This document shows positions 1-8,260 of a DNA stretch of 64,000 nucleotides, piece by piece; within the stretch, counting starts at the first letter, position 1; every line of letters begins with the position of its first letter. The translations under genes were made by a program, and so were the position numbers. Source of the stretch: Nitrosomonas sp. (lineage in GTDB: Bacteria > Pseudomonadota > Gammaproteobacteria > Burkholderiales > Nitrosomonadaceae); NCBI RefSeq assembly GCF_021731985.1, contig NZ_JAKFWH010000016.1, positions 1 through 64,000 on the forward strand, read 5' to 3'. The notes beneath the pieces were generated by a model, which was given only the letters and a program-made list of their open reading frames with translations, did not search any database and was not told the DNA's origin.

Positions 1-478
1 ATGCAATCTCCTGACAAAAGTCAGAAGTTTGGCGCAAGTTGAAATCGATTACAGAAAAATATGTCATTTAGTAATGGTCGTTCAACGAGTTATCATGCGA
101 CAATTCTCGAATCTCCGGACACTACTGAAAGAAACACAAAGAAAACAGCAATAGCATGGACTGTCTCCTTGTTTATAGTAGTCAGACATATTACCTTCGT
201 CAAGCGATAATCATCTCTTTGTGAAAGCAGCAATTGTAGCAATTAAATGGTTCGCGTTTCTAGGCAATAAATTGCCTTCATGACAAAGGGTTGCCTTGAA
301 TATCAGTTTTCGGGCAATGCAAGTCATACAATAACCTGCATTTACTGTTGAGTTTCTGTTCTCGTTCTGAATGCAATCCTTATCGGCTATCGTGCTAAAC
401 GCACGAACTGGTAGTTGAAAAAGCAACCCCTTCACAACAACAACTAATCAGTGAACGGACAAAACAGTATCCAGAAGC
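1..478. other. Intergenic stretch without recognisable gene
   Basis: No reading frame here has a convincing product. A leftward open frame at 211-435 and short rightward frames in the first 200 bases lack a recognisable family, a good ribosome binding site and plausible composition. The stretch is AT-rich and ends where a MITE-like insertion begins at 479. It may hold promoter elements for a gene left of the window, but I cannot point to one. Confidence 0.5.
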
Positions 479-647
479 CTAGGAGTCTGTCGGATAGGCA
501 TTGTTTCGATCGCCAGAGTGGATAGTTACTGGCATATTGAATTAAAAATAGCGATTAAAGTGGTTTTTTAATTTCATTAAATAGCCCTTTTCATGAATCT
601 GGTGGAATTGTTATGGTGTCTATTCGCTAAGTCCGACAGACTCCTAG
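479..647. mobile_element. MITE-like element flanked by CTAG
   Basis: Positions 483-494 read GAGTCTGTCGGA and 632-643 read the exact reverse complement, giving 12-bp terminal inverted repeats 161 bp apart. Both ends are flanked by CTAG (479-482 and 644-647), which fits a 4-bp target duplication. The interior has no transposase frame, so this is a non-autonomous element or a deletion derivative of an IS. The right CTAG contains the stop codon of the neighbouring outer-membrane protein gene. The parental IS family cannot be named from this alone. Confidence 0.75.
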
Positions 648-1480
648 AAACCTATACCAACATAACCACCAGCTGTCAGGCCATCAACATTAACACCGTC
701 CTTTTTGCCGCCGGTCACATGATAGCGGGCATCAACACCTACATAAAAATCTTTCCATATTTTATAATCGGCGCCAGCGCCAAACATGATTCCTGGGTTG
801 AAAAAGGTTATCGACTCAGAAGGGGGACTGATGACATGGACGCCGAAACCGACGGGGATGATCCAAGGTCTAAACCTGGAGCCTTCCATAAATTTGACTT
901 TCGGCGCTGCGGATATGGTTAATTGACTGACAGTTACATCCCGAGGATTCAATGCGCCACCGACCAGTTGCGTGGGTCCATTGGCGAGGGCATTGCCCTG
1001 CACGTGAGAACCAAATTCCTTGTACTCGATCATCAATTCAGCAAAAATATTGGTTTTTGGCACAAGACCCCATACATCTCTAGTCAGATTCCAATCAAAG
1101 CCCGCGCCAAAATACCATGCATTTTTATCAGCTTGATCTTGAGCGCCGGCAGGAGCAACACTACTTTGAATGGATGTACCGTTGCGATGTTGTGAGCTAT
1201 GTGCAAAACCACCACGGAAGAACAGCATATGACCTTCAATACTTTCCTTCTTGTCGGCTTCGACTTCTGTTACTTTCTGCTCAATACTGTCAACTTTTTG
1301 TGTAACTTTGGAAGACTGGGATTTTACTTTCTCCAATTCATTCTGAATCACTTGCAATCGACTCTCCAATTCCTTAACGCGATCCGCTGTTGTATCTTGC
1401 GCTAAAGCGTATGGTGACATCATCCCATTCACACATAAAAGTGCACTTCCAGAAATCATCTTACTAACAAAATTTTTCAT
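644..1480 (-). CDS. Outer-membrane beta-barrel protein with N-terminal coiled coil
   Basis: A 278-residue exported protein. Residues 1-27 form a signal peptide ending in an ALA-QD cleavage site. Residues about 33-77 are a heptad-rich coiled coil (KELESRLQVIQNELEKV and following), as in trimeric porin-type periplasmic segments. From about residue 80 the protein alternates in beta-strand fashion (FFRGGFAHSS, WYFGAGFDWNL, KFMEGSRFRPWIIPVGFGV) and ends in a terminal Phe (VGGYVGIGF), the usual outer-membrane barrel sorting signal. A good AAGGAG site lies upstream of the ATG. The stop codon TAG overlaps the CTAG flank of the MITE-like insertion, so the gene is intact but has lost its native downstream sequence. 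Exact substrate or role is unknown. Confidence 0.75.
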   Translation of the reverse strand: MKNFVSKMISGSALLCVNGMMSPYALAQDTTADRVKELESRLQVIQNELEKVKSQSSKVTQKVDSIEQKVTEVEADKKESIEGHMLFFRGGFAHSSQHRNGTSIQSSVAPAGAQDQADKNAWYFGAGFDWNLTRDVWGLVPKTNIFAELMIEYKEFGSHVQGNALANGPTQLVGGALNPRDVTVSQLTISAAPKVKFMEGSRFRPWIIPVGFGVHVISPPSESITFFNPGIMFGAGADYKIWKDFYVGVDARYHVTGGKKDGVNVDGLTAGGYVGIGF

Positions 1481-1739
1481 CTAACACTCCTTGAGTTGTA
1501 AACATATTCCTACACATATGCGAACTCTTTAGTTCGGCAATCTCAAGGGAATGTTGAAGAAGAACAGAATGATCTTTATGGGCTATTTCACTAAAACCAG
1601 TATTTGATACCGAATTCACACCTCTAATTCAATATAATCCGACTTTAGATATCTAGTAATTAGTCATTAAAAAACAATATTATGCAAGATAATATTAAAG
1701 TATATTATTAAGATGTTTTTGTTGCGAGAGAAACCTACC

Positions 1740-2208
1740 ATGCCTGCCATTAAATACAAAGTTAATCTGGGTGATGATGAAAGACAAATCTTGCAAGCTG
1801 TAGTACAAAAAGGCAAGAACGCTGCACGCAGCCAAACACGCGCTCGCATTCTGCTCAAGGCCGCTGAGGGATCGCGAGACAAGGACATTATAGATGCGCT
1901 GAATGTCTCGTCGCCGATGGTGGCAAAGACGCGACAGCGTTGCGTGGAAGAAGGGCCGGAAGCGGCCTTGAAAGATCATCCGCGCCCCGGCAAGGCGCCA
2001 AAACTCAGCGATAAATGGCAGCTCATCTCATTACGGTGGCCTGCAGCGATGCGCCCGATGGCCATAACCACTGGACACTGCGCCTGCTGGCGGACAAAGT
2101 AGTGGAATCAAATTACGCCGATTCCTGCAGTTACGAAACCATTCGCCAGCTTTTAAAAAAACACGCTTAAACCCTGGCAAAAACAGGAATGGTGCATCCC
2201 AGAGATAC
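1740..2208 (+). pseudogene. IS630-family transposase, 5' fragment with frameshifts
   Basis: The frame opening at ATG 1740 gives MPAIKYKVNLGDDERQ and a helix-turn-helix region (RARILLKAAEG, ALNVSSPMVAKTRQR) typical of the N-terminus of IS630 transposases. Near 2018 the frame is broken; the continuation (ACSDAPDGHNHWTLRLLADK) lies in another frame. A second slip occurs at the run of A around 2154-2160, after which LKPWQKQEWCIP is readable. The catalytic DDE part of IS630 is absent. It is therefore a dead, truncated transposase joined directly to a different element. Confidence 0.8.
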
Positions 2209-2645
2209 GAGAAAATATCGCACCAGACCAGGTGGTACTGCATTCGGATAACGGCAGCCCAATGAAAGGCGCAACGTTGTTGAATACCCTGCAAGCATTG
2301 GATGTAACACCATCATTCAGCCGCCCGGCGGTCAGTAACGACAATCCTTATTCAGAGTCGCTATTCAAGACGATGAATACCGCCCAGCTTATCCAGGCCA
2401 AAAGCCTCCTTGCCGCCAGGCGGTGGGTCGGCATGCTTATCCAATGGTACAACCATGAACATCGTCACAGTGCCATCCACTTTGTAACCCCGGCAGAACG
2501 CTGGAACGGCGTTACTCGGAACTGGCAGCCAGTTCGTGTCGTTCATTTAAACCCGGATCAATACGTTCCCGAAAAAACCAATCAAAAGGAGGTTAATTTA
2601 ACGAGTAAGGTTAGATTGTGTTCGCGAAGCGAAGCCACAATCTAA
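2209..2645 (+). pseudogene. IS3-family transposase (orfB), 3' fragment
   Basis: From about 2209 the sequence encodes the C-terminal part of an IS3-type rve integrase: LHSDNGSPMKGATLL with the second catalytic Asp, SVSNDNPYSE-like SNDNPYSESLF with the catalytic Glu, then WYNHEHRHSAIHFVTP. The N-terminal half, with the first catalytic Asp and HTH, is missing. It is in frame with the last IS630 codons, so the two remnants form one chimeric frame. The reading frame runs into a long palindrome at 2602-2654. No function is expected. Confidence 0.8.
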
Positions 2646-2654
2646 CCTTACTCG
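2602..2654. repeat. Perfect 19-bp palindromic hairpin with nested stem
   Basis: Positions 2602-2620 (CGAGTAAGGTTAGATTGTG) are exactly complementary in reverse to 2636-2654. The 15-base spacer itself contains TTCGC...GCGAA, extending the fold. This is a REP-like or transposon-end structure sitting exactly between the IS3 remnant and the porin fragment. It has no T-tract typical of an intrinsic terminator. Confidence 0.8.
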
Positions 2655-2657
2655 CTA

Positions 2658-2800
2658 GGAGGGATTCACTCAAGAAACTCAATATTCGTCCGAACATTCG
2701 CTATGACAGAGTGGATTCTTATCACGCTGCCACGAACAGACCATTTGCCGGAAACAAAGATCAGATCTTGTTTTCGCTTGATTTCGTTCTATCCTTTTGA
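2658..2800 (+). pseudogene. Porin gene, orphan 3' end
   Basis: The last 43 or so codons read LKKLNIRPNIRYDRVDSY, then HAATNRPFAGNKDQILFSLD and a terminal VLSF before TGA. This closely matches the C-terminus of the intact porin at 51563-52936 (LRNLNIRPNIRYDRADAL; FGGNKDQILFSLD). The rest of the gene is missing and replaced by IS debris and the palindrome upstream. The fragment cannot make a barrel and has no start or ribosome binding site. It records an IS-mediated deletion of a paralogous porin. Confidence 0.85.
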
Positions 2801-2928
2801 TGGTCCTATTTAAAAAACAAAGTGAATTAGCCTAAGAAACTTCAATAACCAACTTCAAGCGGCAGGCGCTCGGCATTTTCTCAAAACCCTTTACGACCAG
2901 TAAAATATCAAAATTTAAAAGAAATACA

Positions 2929-4383
2929 CTACATCAATATGACATCATATTGCTCTTGTGTATAGGATTCTTCAACCTGCAGGCTTATTGGCTTTGCTAT
3001 AAAATCACCCAATTGCGCCAAGCTTTGGGATTCCTCATCAAGGAAAAAATCAATTACTTGCTGTGATGCCAGAATACGAAATTCGTTGGCTTCAAACTGC
3101 CTGGATTCTCGTAGTAGTTCACGTAGGATCTCATAACAAATAGTTTGTGCCGTTCTGATTTCTCCTCGTCCTTGACAGGTCGGGCAAGACTCGCACAATA
3201 CATGCGCGAGACTTTCCCGCGTTCGTTTCCGTGTCATCTCAACCAATCCAAGCGCGCTAAATCCATTGACTGTGATACGCGTGCGATCTTTCAGCAAAGC
3301 TTTATTGAATTCAGTCAGCACCGCATTTTTATGTTCTTCAGAATCCATATCGATAAAATCAATAATGATCATCCCGCCCAGATTACGCAACCGAAGCTGC
3401 CTCGCAATTACCTGAGCGGCTTCAAGATTCGTTTTGAAGATGGTGTCGTCGAAATTTCTAACGCCGATAAATCCACCTGTATTGACATCCATGGTGGTGA
3501 GTGCTTCCGTCTGATCAATAATCAGATACCCACCGGATTTTAAATTAACACGCTTGGCCAAAGATTTTTCAATCTCTTCCTCAACGCCATACAGATCAAA
3601 TAATGGACGATCTCCGGTATACAAAATTATACGCTCAACGATATATGTCATATAGCTCTGCGAGAATTTCACAAGTTTTTGATAATTTTCACGGGAATCT
3701 ATCAGTATCCGCGCAGTATCTTCATTCACATAATCTCGCAATACCCGGTGACTTAAATCTAGATCTTGATAAAGCAAAATAGGCGCGGCAATAGTCACAG
3801 ATTGTTGCTGGATGTCATGCCACAACTTGTGCAGATACTCGAGATCGGCACGTAAATTACTTTCATCCGCAGTTCCAGCCATTGTTCTGATGATATAACC
3901 GCCTTTTTCATCTGTAGGTAGAATTTGTTGTAATTTCTCGCGCAACAACTCACGTTCACTGTCATCTTCAATGCGTTGAGAGATACCGATGTGCGACTCT
4001 TGGGGTAGATAAACCAATAGGCGGCCCGCCAAGCTGATTTGTGTGGATAGTCGCGCACCTTTTGTACCAATCGCATCCTTGATCACTTGCACCAAGATAC
4101 TATTACCCTCGTATAATAGTTTCTCAATTGGTTTGGTGGTATCTCCCTCTTGACTGGAAGTCCTTATGTCCGCCACATGTAAAAATGCTGCTCGATCAAG
4201 GCCTATATCGACAAAAGCAGATTGCATCCCCGGCAGAACGCGACTGACACGTCCATTATAAATATTGCCCACAATGCCACGGCCGCTCGTCCGTTCAATA
4301 TGCAACTCTTGTGTCACACCTTGTTCTAGTATGGCTACTCTGGTTTCTTGCGGGGTGATATTTACAAGAATTTCATTGCTCAT
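2929..4383 (-). CDS. rng: Ribonuclease G
   Basis: A 484-residue RNase E/G-family endoribonuclease, close to the 489 residues of the E. coli enzyme, acting in 16S rRNA 5'-end maturation and mRNA decay. The N-terminus (MSNEILVNITPQETRVAIL) leads into an S1-like domain (GNIYNGRVSRVLPGMQSAFVDIG). The catalytic Asp residues sit in TTMDVNTGGFIG and GGMIIIDFIDM, and the zinc-link cysteines in CESCPTCQGRGE. It lacks the long RNase E scaffold tail, which separates RNase G from RNase E. It lies downstream of maf, as in many proteobacteria (maf-rng), with a 139-bp gap that could carry its own promoter. Confidence 0.96.
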   Translation of the reverse strand: MSNEILVNITPQETRVAILEQGVTQELHIERTSGRGIVGNIYNGRVSRVLPGMQSAFVDIGLDRAAFLHVADIRTSSQEGDTTKPIEKLLYEGNSILVQVIKDAIGTKGARLSTQISLAGRLLVYLPQESHIGISQRIEDDSERELLREKLQQILPTDEKGGYIIRTMAGTADESNLRADLEYLHKLWHDIQQQSVTIAAPILLYQDLDLSHRVLRDYVNEDTARILIDSRENYQKLVKFSQSYMTYIVERIILYTGDRPLFDLYGVEEEIEKSLAKRVNLKSGGYLIIDQTEALTTMDVNTGGFIGVRNFDDTIFKTNLEAAQVIARQLRLRNLGGMIIIDFIDMDSEEHKNAVLTEFNKALLKDRTRITVNGFSALGLVEMTRKRTRESLAHVLCESCPTCQGRGEIRTAQTICYEILRELLRESRQFEANEFRILASQQVIDFFLDEESQSLAQLGDFIAKPISLQVEESYTQEQYDVILM

Positions 4384-4522
4384 TTGAGTATGAACTATAC
4401 ATATAGTAAGTCTGATCTCTGGATTTGAAAGCTAAGTATGCATAAGACAATACTTGTGCTATAGCAATTTGTGCAATACTACATTCTAATTTCAATAGCT
4501 TAGAGCCATAATTGACTGACAG

Positions 4523-5143
4523 TTATTGAAAAATTCCTATACCAATTTCTTCTAATAATTGTGCTGTTTCATAGAGCGGCAATCCCATGATTCCGCTATA
4601 GCTGCCGGATATCTCAACAATAAATGCAGCAGCCATGCCTTGGATAGCGTAAGCACCCGCTTTATCCAGGATATTATTATTTGCCAGGTAATTACGAATT
4701 TCTCGCTCGCTGATCTCACGAAATCTTACTGTTGATGTCGATAATCTAACTTGTATTTTATCCTTGACCCCAACACCAATGGCTGTTAAAACCTGATGTG
4801 AGCGGCCTGACAATGTTTTTAGCATTTCTTCTGCATGTTTATCATCTTGTGGCTTACCTAAAATACAACCATCAATAGTAACAATCGTATCAGCCACCAA
4901 TACGGGTAGTATTGGCAATCGACGCTGGATCACTCGCCTCCAGCCTTCATCAGCTTTAGATTGAGTAATACGATAGATATAATTAGTCGGCGACTCGTCA
5001 ACAAGCGGTTGTTCATCAACATCAATTTCACGGCCAAGCGTTTCCCGCATCATTAATAGATTGCACTTCACACCGATTTGTCTTAACAATTCACGTCTTC
5101 TTGGACTTCTTGAAGCAAGATATATTTGGTTTTCTGAAAACAT
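4523..5143 (-). CDS. maf: Maf-family nucleotide pyrophosphatase
   Basis: A 206-residue house-cleaning nucleoside triphosphate pyrophosphatase that hydrolyses non-canonical or excess dNTP/UTP/CTP species. The signature is at the N-terminus (LASRSPRRRELLRQIG), followed by VLVADTIVTIDG with the catalytic Asp, KPQDDKHAEEMLKTLSGRSH, and a C-terminal YAIQGMAAAFIVEISGSYSGIMGLP. I start at ATG 5143 (MFSENQIYLASRS); a longer in-frame TTG at 5167 is possible but adds eight residues not expected in the family. Position between rlmH and rng supports the assignment. Confidence 0.93.
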   Translation of the reverse strand: MFSENQIYLASRSPRRRELLRQIGVKCNLLMMRETLGREIDVDEQPLVDESPTNYIYRITQSKADEGWRRVIQRRLPILPVLVADTIVTIDGCILGKPQDDKHAEEMLKTLSGRSHQVLTAIGVGVKDKIQVRLSTSTVRFREISEREIRNYLANNNILDKAGAYAIQGMAAAFIVEISGSYSGIMGLPLYETAQLLEEIGIGIFQ

Positions 5144-5256
5144 CGTAATCAATACTCTATAATTCAAATACGCTTAATTTTTATCCCTATTGTTTTATCC
5201 ATCGTATCTTAAAAGAGAAATGGAAAGTGATGCTAGTCATGACTTCATGATTTCAC

Positions 5257-5727
5257 TTAACTCCTATGATATGGATGATTCTTGATAATCGATACGGCAC
5301 GATACAGTTGTTCCGCCAGCAAAACGCGTACAAGACCATGTGGTAAGGTAAGCTTTGATAAAGCGAGCATTTCACTTGCTGTCTGCTTGATATCTGCATG
5401 CAGCCCGTCCGCACTCCCGATAACAAATGCAACGGAACCCCCATCAGTCGTCCACTCTTTTATTACATTTGCAAATTTTACTGTTGCCCATTGTTGACCG
5501 CCTTCATCAAGAACCACAATATGGCAGTTGGGTGGCAGGACTGCACGAATCCGCTGACACTCGGCAAGTAACAGTTGCGCGGTTTGTTTTCCACTGACAC
5601 GCTTCTCGGGCTTAATTTCAATTAAATTAATCGTTATTTCACGCGGCAAACGTTTGACATACTCAAAATAGCCAGCTCTGACCCAATCCGGCATTTTGTT
5701 TCCAACCGCAAGTATAAAAAATTTCAT
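5257..5727 (-). CDS. rlmH: 23S rRNA (pseudouridine1915-N3) methyltransferase
   Basis: A 156-residue SPOUT methyltransferase that methylates pseudouridine 1915 in helix 69 of 23S rRNA on assembled ribosomes. The N-terminus [20 protein letters not shown], the central [10 protein letters not shown], the SAM-binding knot segment [12 protein letters not shown] and the C-terminal [19 protein letters not shown] with HPYHRS are all diagnostic. Length equals the E. coli enzyme (155). It follows rsfS, a standard order (nadD-rsfS-rlmH). Confidence 0.97.
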   Translation of the reverse strand: MKFFILAVGNKMPDWVRAGYFEYVKRLPREITINLIEIKPEKRVSGKQTAQLLLAECQRIRAVLPPNCHIVVLDEGGQQWATVKFANVIKEWTTDGGSVAFVIGSADGLHADIKQTASEMLALSKLTLPHGLVRVLLAEQLYRAVSIIKNHPYHRS

Positions 5728-5784
5728 GATTAGGAGAAATCAGAAGACAGACAGTTCACATTCTGTTGCGCCAGGTAGCTTGTT

Positions 5785-6114
5785 TTAATTCTTCTGTCCA
5801 GACCATAATGCCTTCAGATTATAGTATTCGCGTGCAACCGGCAGCATGATATGCACAATCACGTCTCCTAAATCAACGAGCAGCCATTCTCCTGTCTGCT
5901 CACCTTCCATACTGTAAACTCTTCCCCCAGCAGCCTTAACTCTTTCTTGCACATTGTTAGCCAGAGATTTTGTCTGGCGCGAAGAATCTGCACTCGCAAT
6001 AACGATATATTCAAACATTGATGTTATTTTTGAAACATTGATGACATCAATTTCATAGGCCTTAATATCCTCGAGTGCGTCGACAACGATATTGACCAGC
6101 TTTTCTGAATTCAT
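5785..6114 (-). CDS. rsfS: Ribosomal silencing factor RsfS
   Basis: A 109-residue Iojap/RsfS protein that binds ribosomal protein L14 and blocks 30S-50S joining during starvation. Family motifs are DIKAYEIDVINVSK, DSSRQTKSLANNVQERVK, GEQTGEWLLVDLGDVIVHIM and the C-terminal REYYNLKALWSG. I start at ATG 6114, which overlaps the nadD stop codon as ATGA and implies translational coupling. A seven-residue longer version is open but would read into nadD. Located between nadD and rlmH as usual. Confidence 0.95.
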   Translation of the reverse strand: MNSEKLVNIVVDALEDIKAYEIDVINVSKITSMFEYIVIASADSSRQTKSLANNVQERVKAAGGRVYSMEGEQTGEWLLVDLGDVIVHIMLPVAREYYNLKALWSGQKN

Positions 6115-6788
6115 ATATTCCCGGTATATAAGCAATTGGATTTAATATAATCAGAGACGTTTTCCGGAAGCAGATAACGTATGCTTTTTCCGGCATTTAT
6201 CAATGATCGTATATGTGAAGCAGAGATTTCCAACAATGATGTTTGTGCCGTATAGATAAAACCGCTGGTTTGAAGCCCTAGATCATTGGCATCCAAAACA
6301 CGACGGGAAATAAATTCTTTCTTGAGATCTACCGGTAGAATTTGATAATCATTGGGGGATGTATAACCTGGACGTGCGACAATTATCATATGGCATAGGC
6401 TGAACAACTCATGCCAATTATGCCACTGATTTATTTTTACAAATGCATCCATCCCAAGGATAAAGCAAAGTGCCGCGCTATCCCCCAATTCGCATTGATA
6501 TTCTCGGAGTGACTCGATCGTTGTACTGATTCCAGGGCGATTGACTTCTCGCTCATCAAGCGAAAACATACTGTTATCCCGGATGGCCAAATGCACCATA
6601 TTAGAACGATGATTTCTTGCTGCAATAGGAGCAGCACGTAAACGGGGGGCGCCAGAAGGAACAAAGATGATACGCTTCAGATTGATCACATCGAGCAATT
6701 CTTCAGCAATACGTAGATGGCCATAATGGATAGGATCAAATGTCCCACCATAAATACCAATGAGAGGAAATTTATCGATAGCCGCCAC
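6111..6788 (-). CDS. nadD: Nicotinate-nucleotide adenylyltransferase
   Basis: A 225-residue NMN/NaMN adenylyltransferase forming deamido-NAD from nicotinate mononucleotide and ATP in NAD biosynthesis. The nucleotidyltransferase signature GIYGGTFDPIHYGHLRIAEE is near the N-terminus and the C-terminal ISASHIRSLINAGKSIRYLLPENV contains the ISxTxIR-type motif. The stop overlaps the rsfS start by four bases. A 64-bp gap separates it from aceF upstream. Confidence 0.96.
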   Translation of the reverse strand: MAAIDKFPLIGIYGGTFDPIHYGHLRIAEELLDVINLKRIIFVPSGAPRLRAAPIAARNHRSNMVHLAIRDNSMFSLDEREVNRPGISTTIESLREYQCELGDSAALCFILGMDAFVKINQWHNWHELFSLCHMIIVARPGYTSPNDYQILPVDLKKEFISRRVLDANDLGLQTSGFIYTAQTSLLEISASHIRSLINAGKSIRYLLPENVSDYIKSNCLYTGNI

Positions 6789-6852
6789 CTGTATCAGTAT
6801 GAAAACCCATTGGTATCGAATTCTTTCTTTGTCAAATATTCCTCATATCTGC

Positions 6853-8166
6853 TTATAATAAGGCCAAACGCATATCCGTCAATACTTCCGTTAAATGAGT
6901 CGTAAAACGTGCCGCAGTTGCTCCATCAATAACTCGGTGATCGTAGGAGAGTGACAAGGGAAGCATTAAGCGCGGAATAAATTGGTTGTCGCGATAAACA
7001 GGCTTAATACTTGCCTTTGAAATACCCAAAATGGCAACTTCAGGTGCATTGATAATCGGTGTAAACGCAGTGCCGCCAATTCCACCCAAGCTGGAAATGG
7101 TGAAACTTGCGCCTTGCATATCAGTTGGCTTTAATTTACCTTCACGTGCCAGCAAAGAGAGTCTTGTTAATTCTTCGGCGATAGTTATGATTCCCTTCTG
7201 ATCAACATCCTTAATGACAGGAACAACTAATCCATTGATCGTATCGACGGCAAAACCGATATGATAAAAATGCTTAATGATCAGATTAGCTTCGCCATCT
7301 ACAGTATTATCGAGGGATGCATTGAATTCCGGAAATTTTTTCAAAGGCGCAATTAATGCCTTCATCAAAAAAGCCAATAATGTTAATTTTACTTTATTTT
7401 CTTTGGCACTTTCATTGGATTCTTTTCGCAAATTCTCTAAATCAGAGATATCAGCTTCATCAAACTGAGTCACATGTGGAATCATTACCCAATTCCGGTG
7501 CAAATTAGCACCAGAAATTTGTTTAATCCGCGTTAACGGTTTTAGCTCAATCGGGCCGAATTTGGCAAAATTAACCTGTGGCCATGGTAGTAAATTAAGT
7601 GCCAGTCCGGTTCCACTGCTACGAGTTTTTGATAGTTCGGTTTTTACATAGGCCTGTATATCTTCTTTGAGAATTCTATGTTTAGGGCCACTGCCTGTAA
7701 TTAAATCGAGATTTACCCCTAATTCCCGTGCGAAGCGGCGTATTGATGGACTCGCATGTGCTTTAGAAAAAGCACTGCTGACTGATGATCCATTTTGCTG
7801 CGGCAATTTCTGAATTTGCTGAATGGCGGCTGCTTGCTTGACTGCCATTTTAGGTTGCGTTGCAACAGCTTTCTTGACCGACACAATCTCAGCAGCTAAA
7901 TTAGGAGCTACCGCATGATCGCTATCTGAAACTTCAATCGTTAGAACCGCTGTACCTTCAGATACTTTATCACCTGCCTTGAGAAAAATTTCCTTAATCA
8001 GGCCGGAGTATGGGGATGGAATCTCTATGGTAGCTTTGTCGGACTCCAGTGTGATCAATGAATCTTCAGCTTTAACCTCATCACCAGCTTTTATCAGAAC
8101 TTCAATAACCGGAACATCTTTGAAGTCACCGATATCAGGAATTAATATTTTTTTCAATTCAGCCAC
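6853..8166 (-). CDS. aceF: Pyruvate dehydrogenase E2, dihydrolipoyl acetyltransferase
   Basis: A 437-residue E2 core of the pyruvate dehydrogenase complex that transfers the acetyl group to CoA. It has one N-terminal lipoyl domain with the lipoylated lysine in ESDKATIEIPSP, a linker rich in Ala/Gln/Lys, a peripheral subunit-binding domain (SPSIRRFARELGVNLDLI), and the catalytic domain ending in SLSYDHRVIDGATAARF with the catalytic His. E. coli has three lipoyl domains, so this is the short single-lipoyl form. The start is GTG at 8166 with GAGGAAA upstream; the nearby ATG is out of frame. It lies 94 bp after aceE. Confidence 0.95.
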   Translation of the reverse strand: MAELKKILIPDIGDFKDVPVIEVLIKAGDEVKAEDSLITLESDKATIEIPSPYSGLIKEIFLKAGDKVSEGTAVLTIEVSDSDHAVAPNLAAEIVSVKKAVATQPKMAVKQAAAIQQIQKLPQQNGSSVSSAFSKAHASPSIRRFARELGVNLDLITGSGPKHRILKEDIQAYVKTELSKTRSSGTGLALNLLPWPQVNFAKFGPIELKPLTRIKQISGANLHRNWVMIPHVTQFDEADISDLENLRKESNESAKENKVKLTLLAFLMKALIAPLKKFPEFNASLDNTVDGEANLIIKHFYHIGFAVDTINGLVVPVIKDVDQKGIITIAEELTRLSLLAREGKLKPTDMQGASFTISSLGGIGGTAFTPIINAPEVAILGISKASIKPVYRDNQFIPRLMLPLSLSYDHRVIDGATAARFTTHLTEVLTDMRLALL

Positions 8167-8260
8167 ATGCTTTCCTCAATATACTTCAATACGAAAAGAC
8201 ACTGATGCAGTCATTTTATTTATGTTATCGATTCTTATATTTGATAAATAAGTTTCTGAT

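Noticed and set aside
211-435. Leftward 74-residue open frame
   Set aside because: No family resemblance, poor start context and irregular composition; more likely chance frame in a worn intergenic region.
593-1405. Several rightward frames antisense to the barrel protein
   Set aside because: They mirror the codon pattern of the leftward OMP gene and have no ribosome sites or family.
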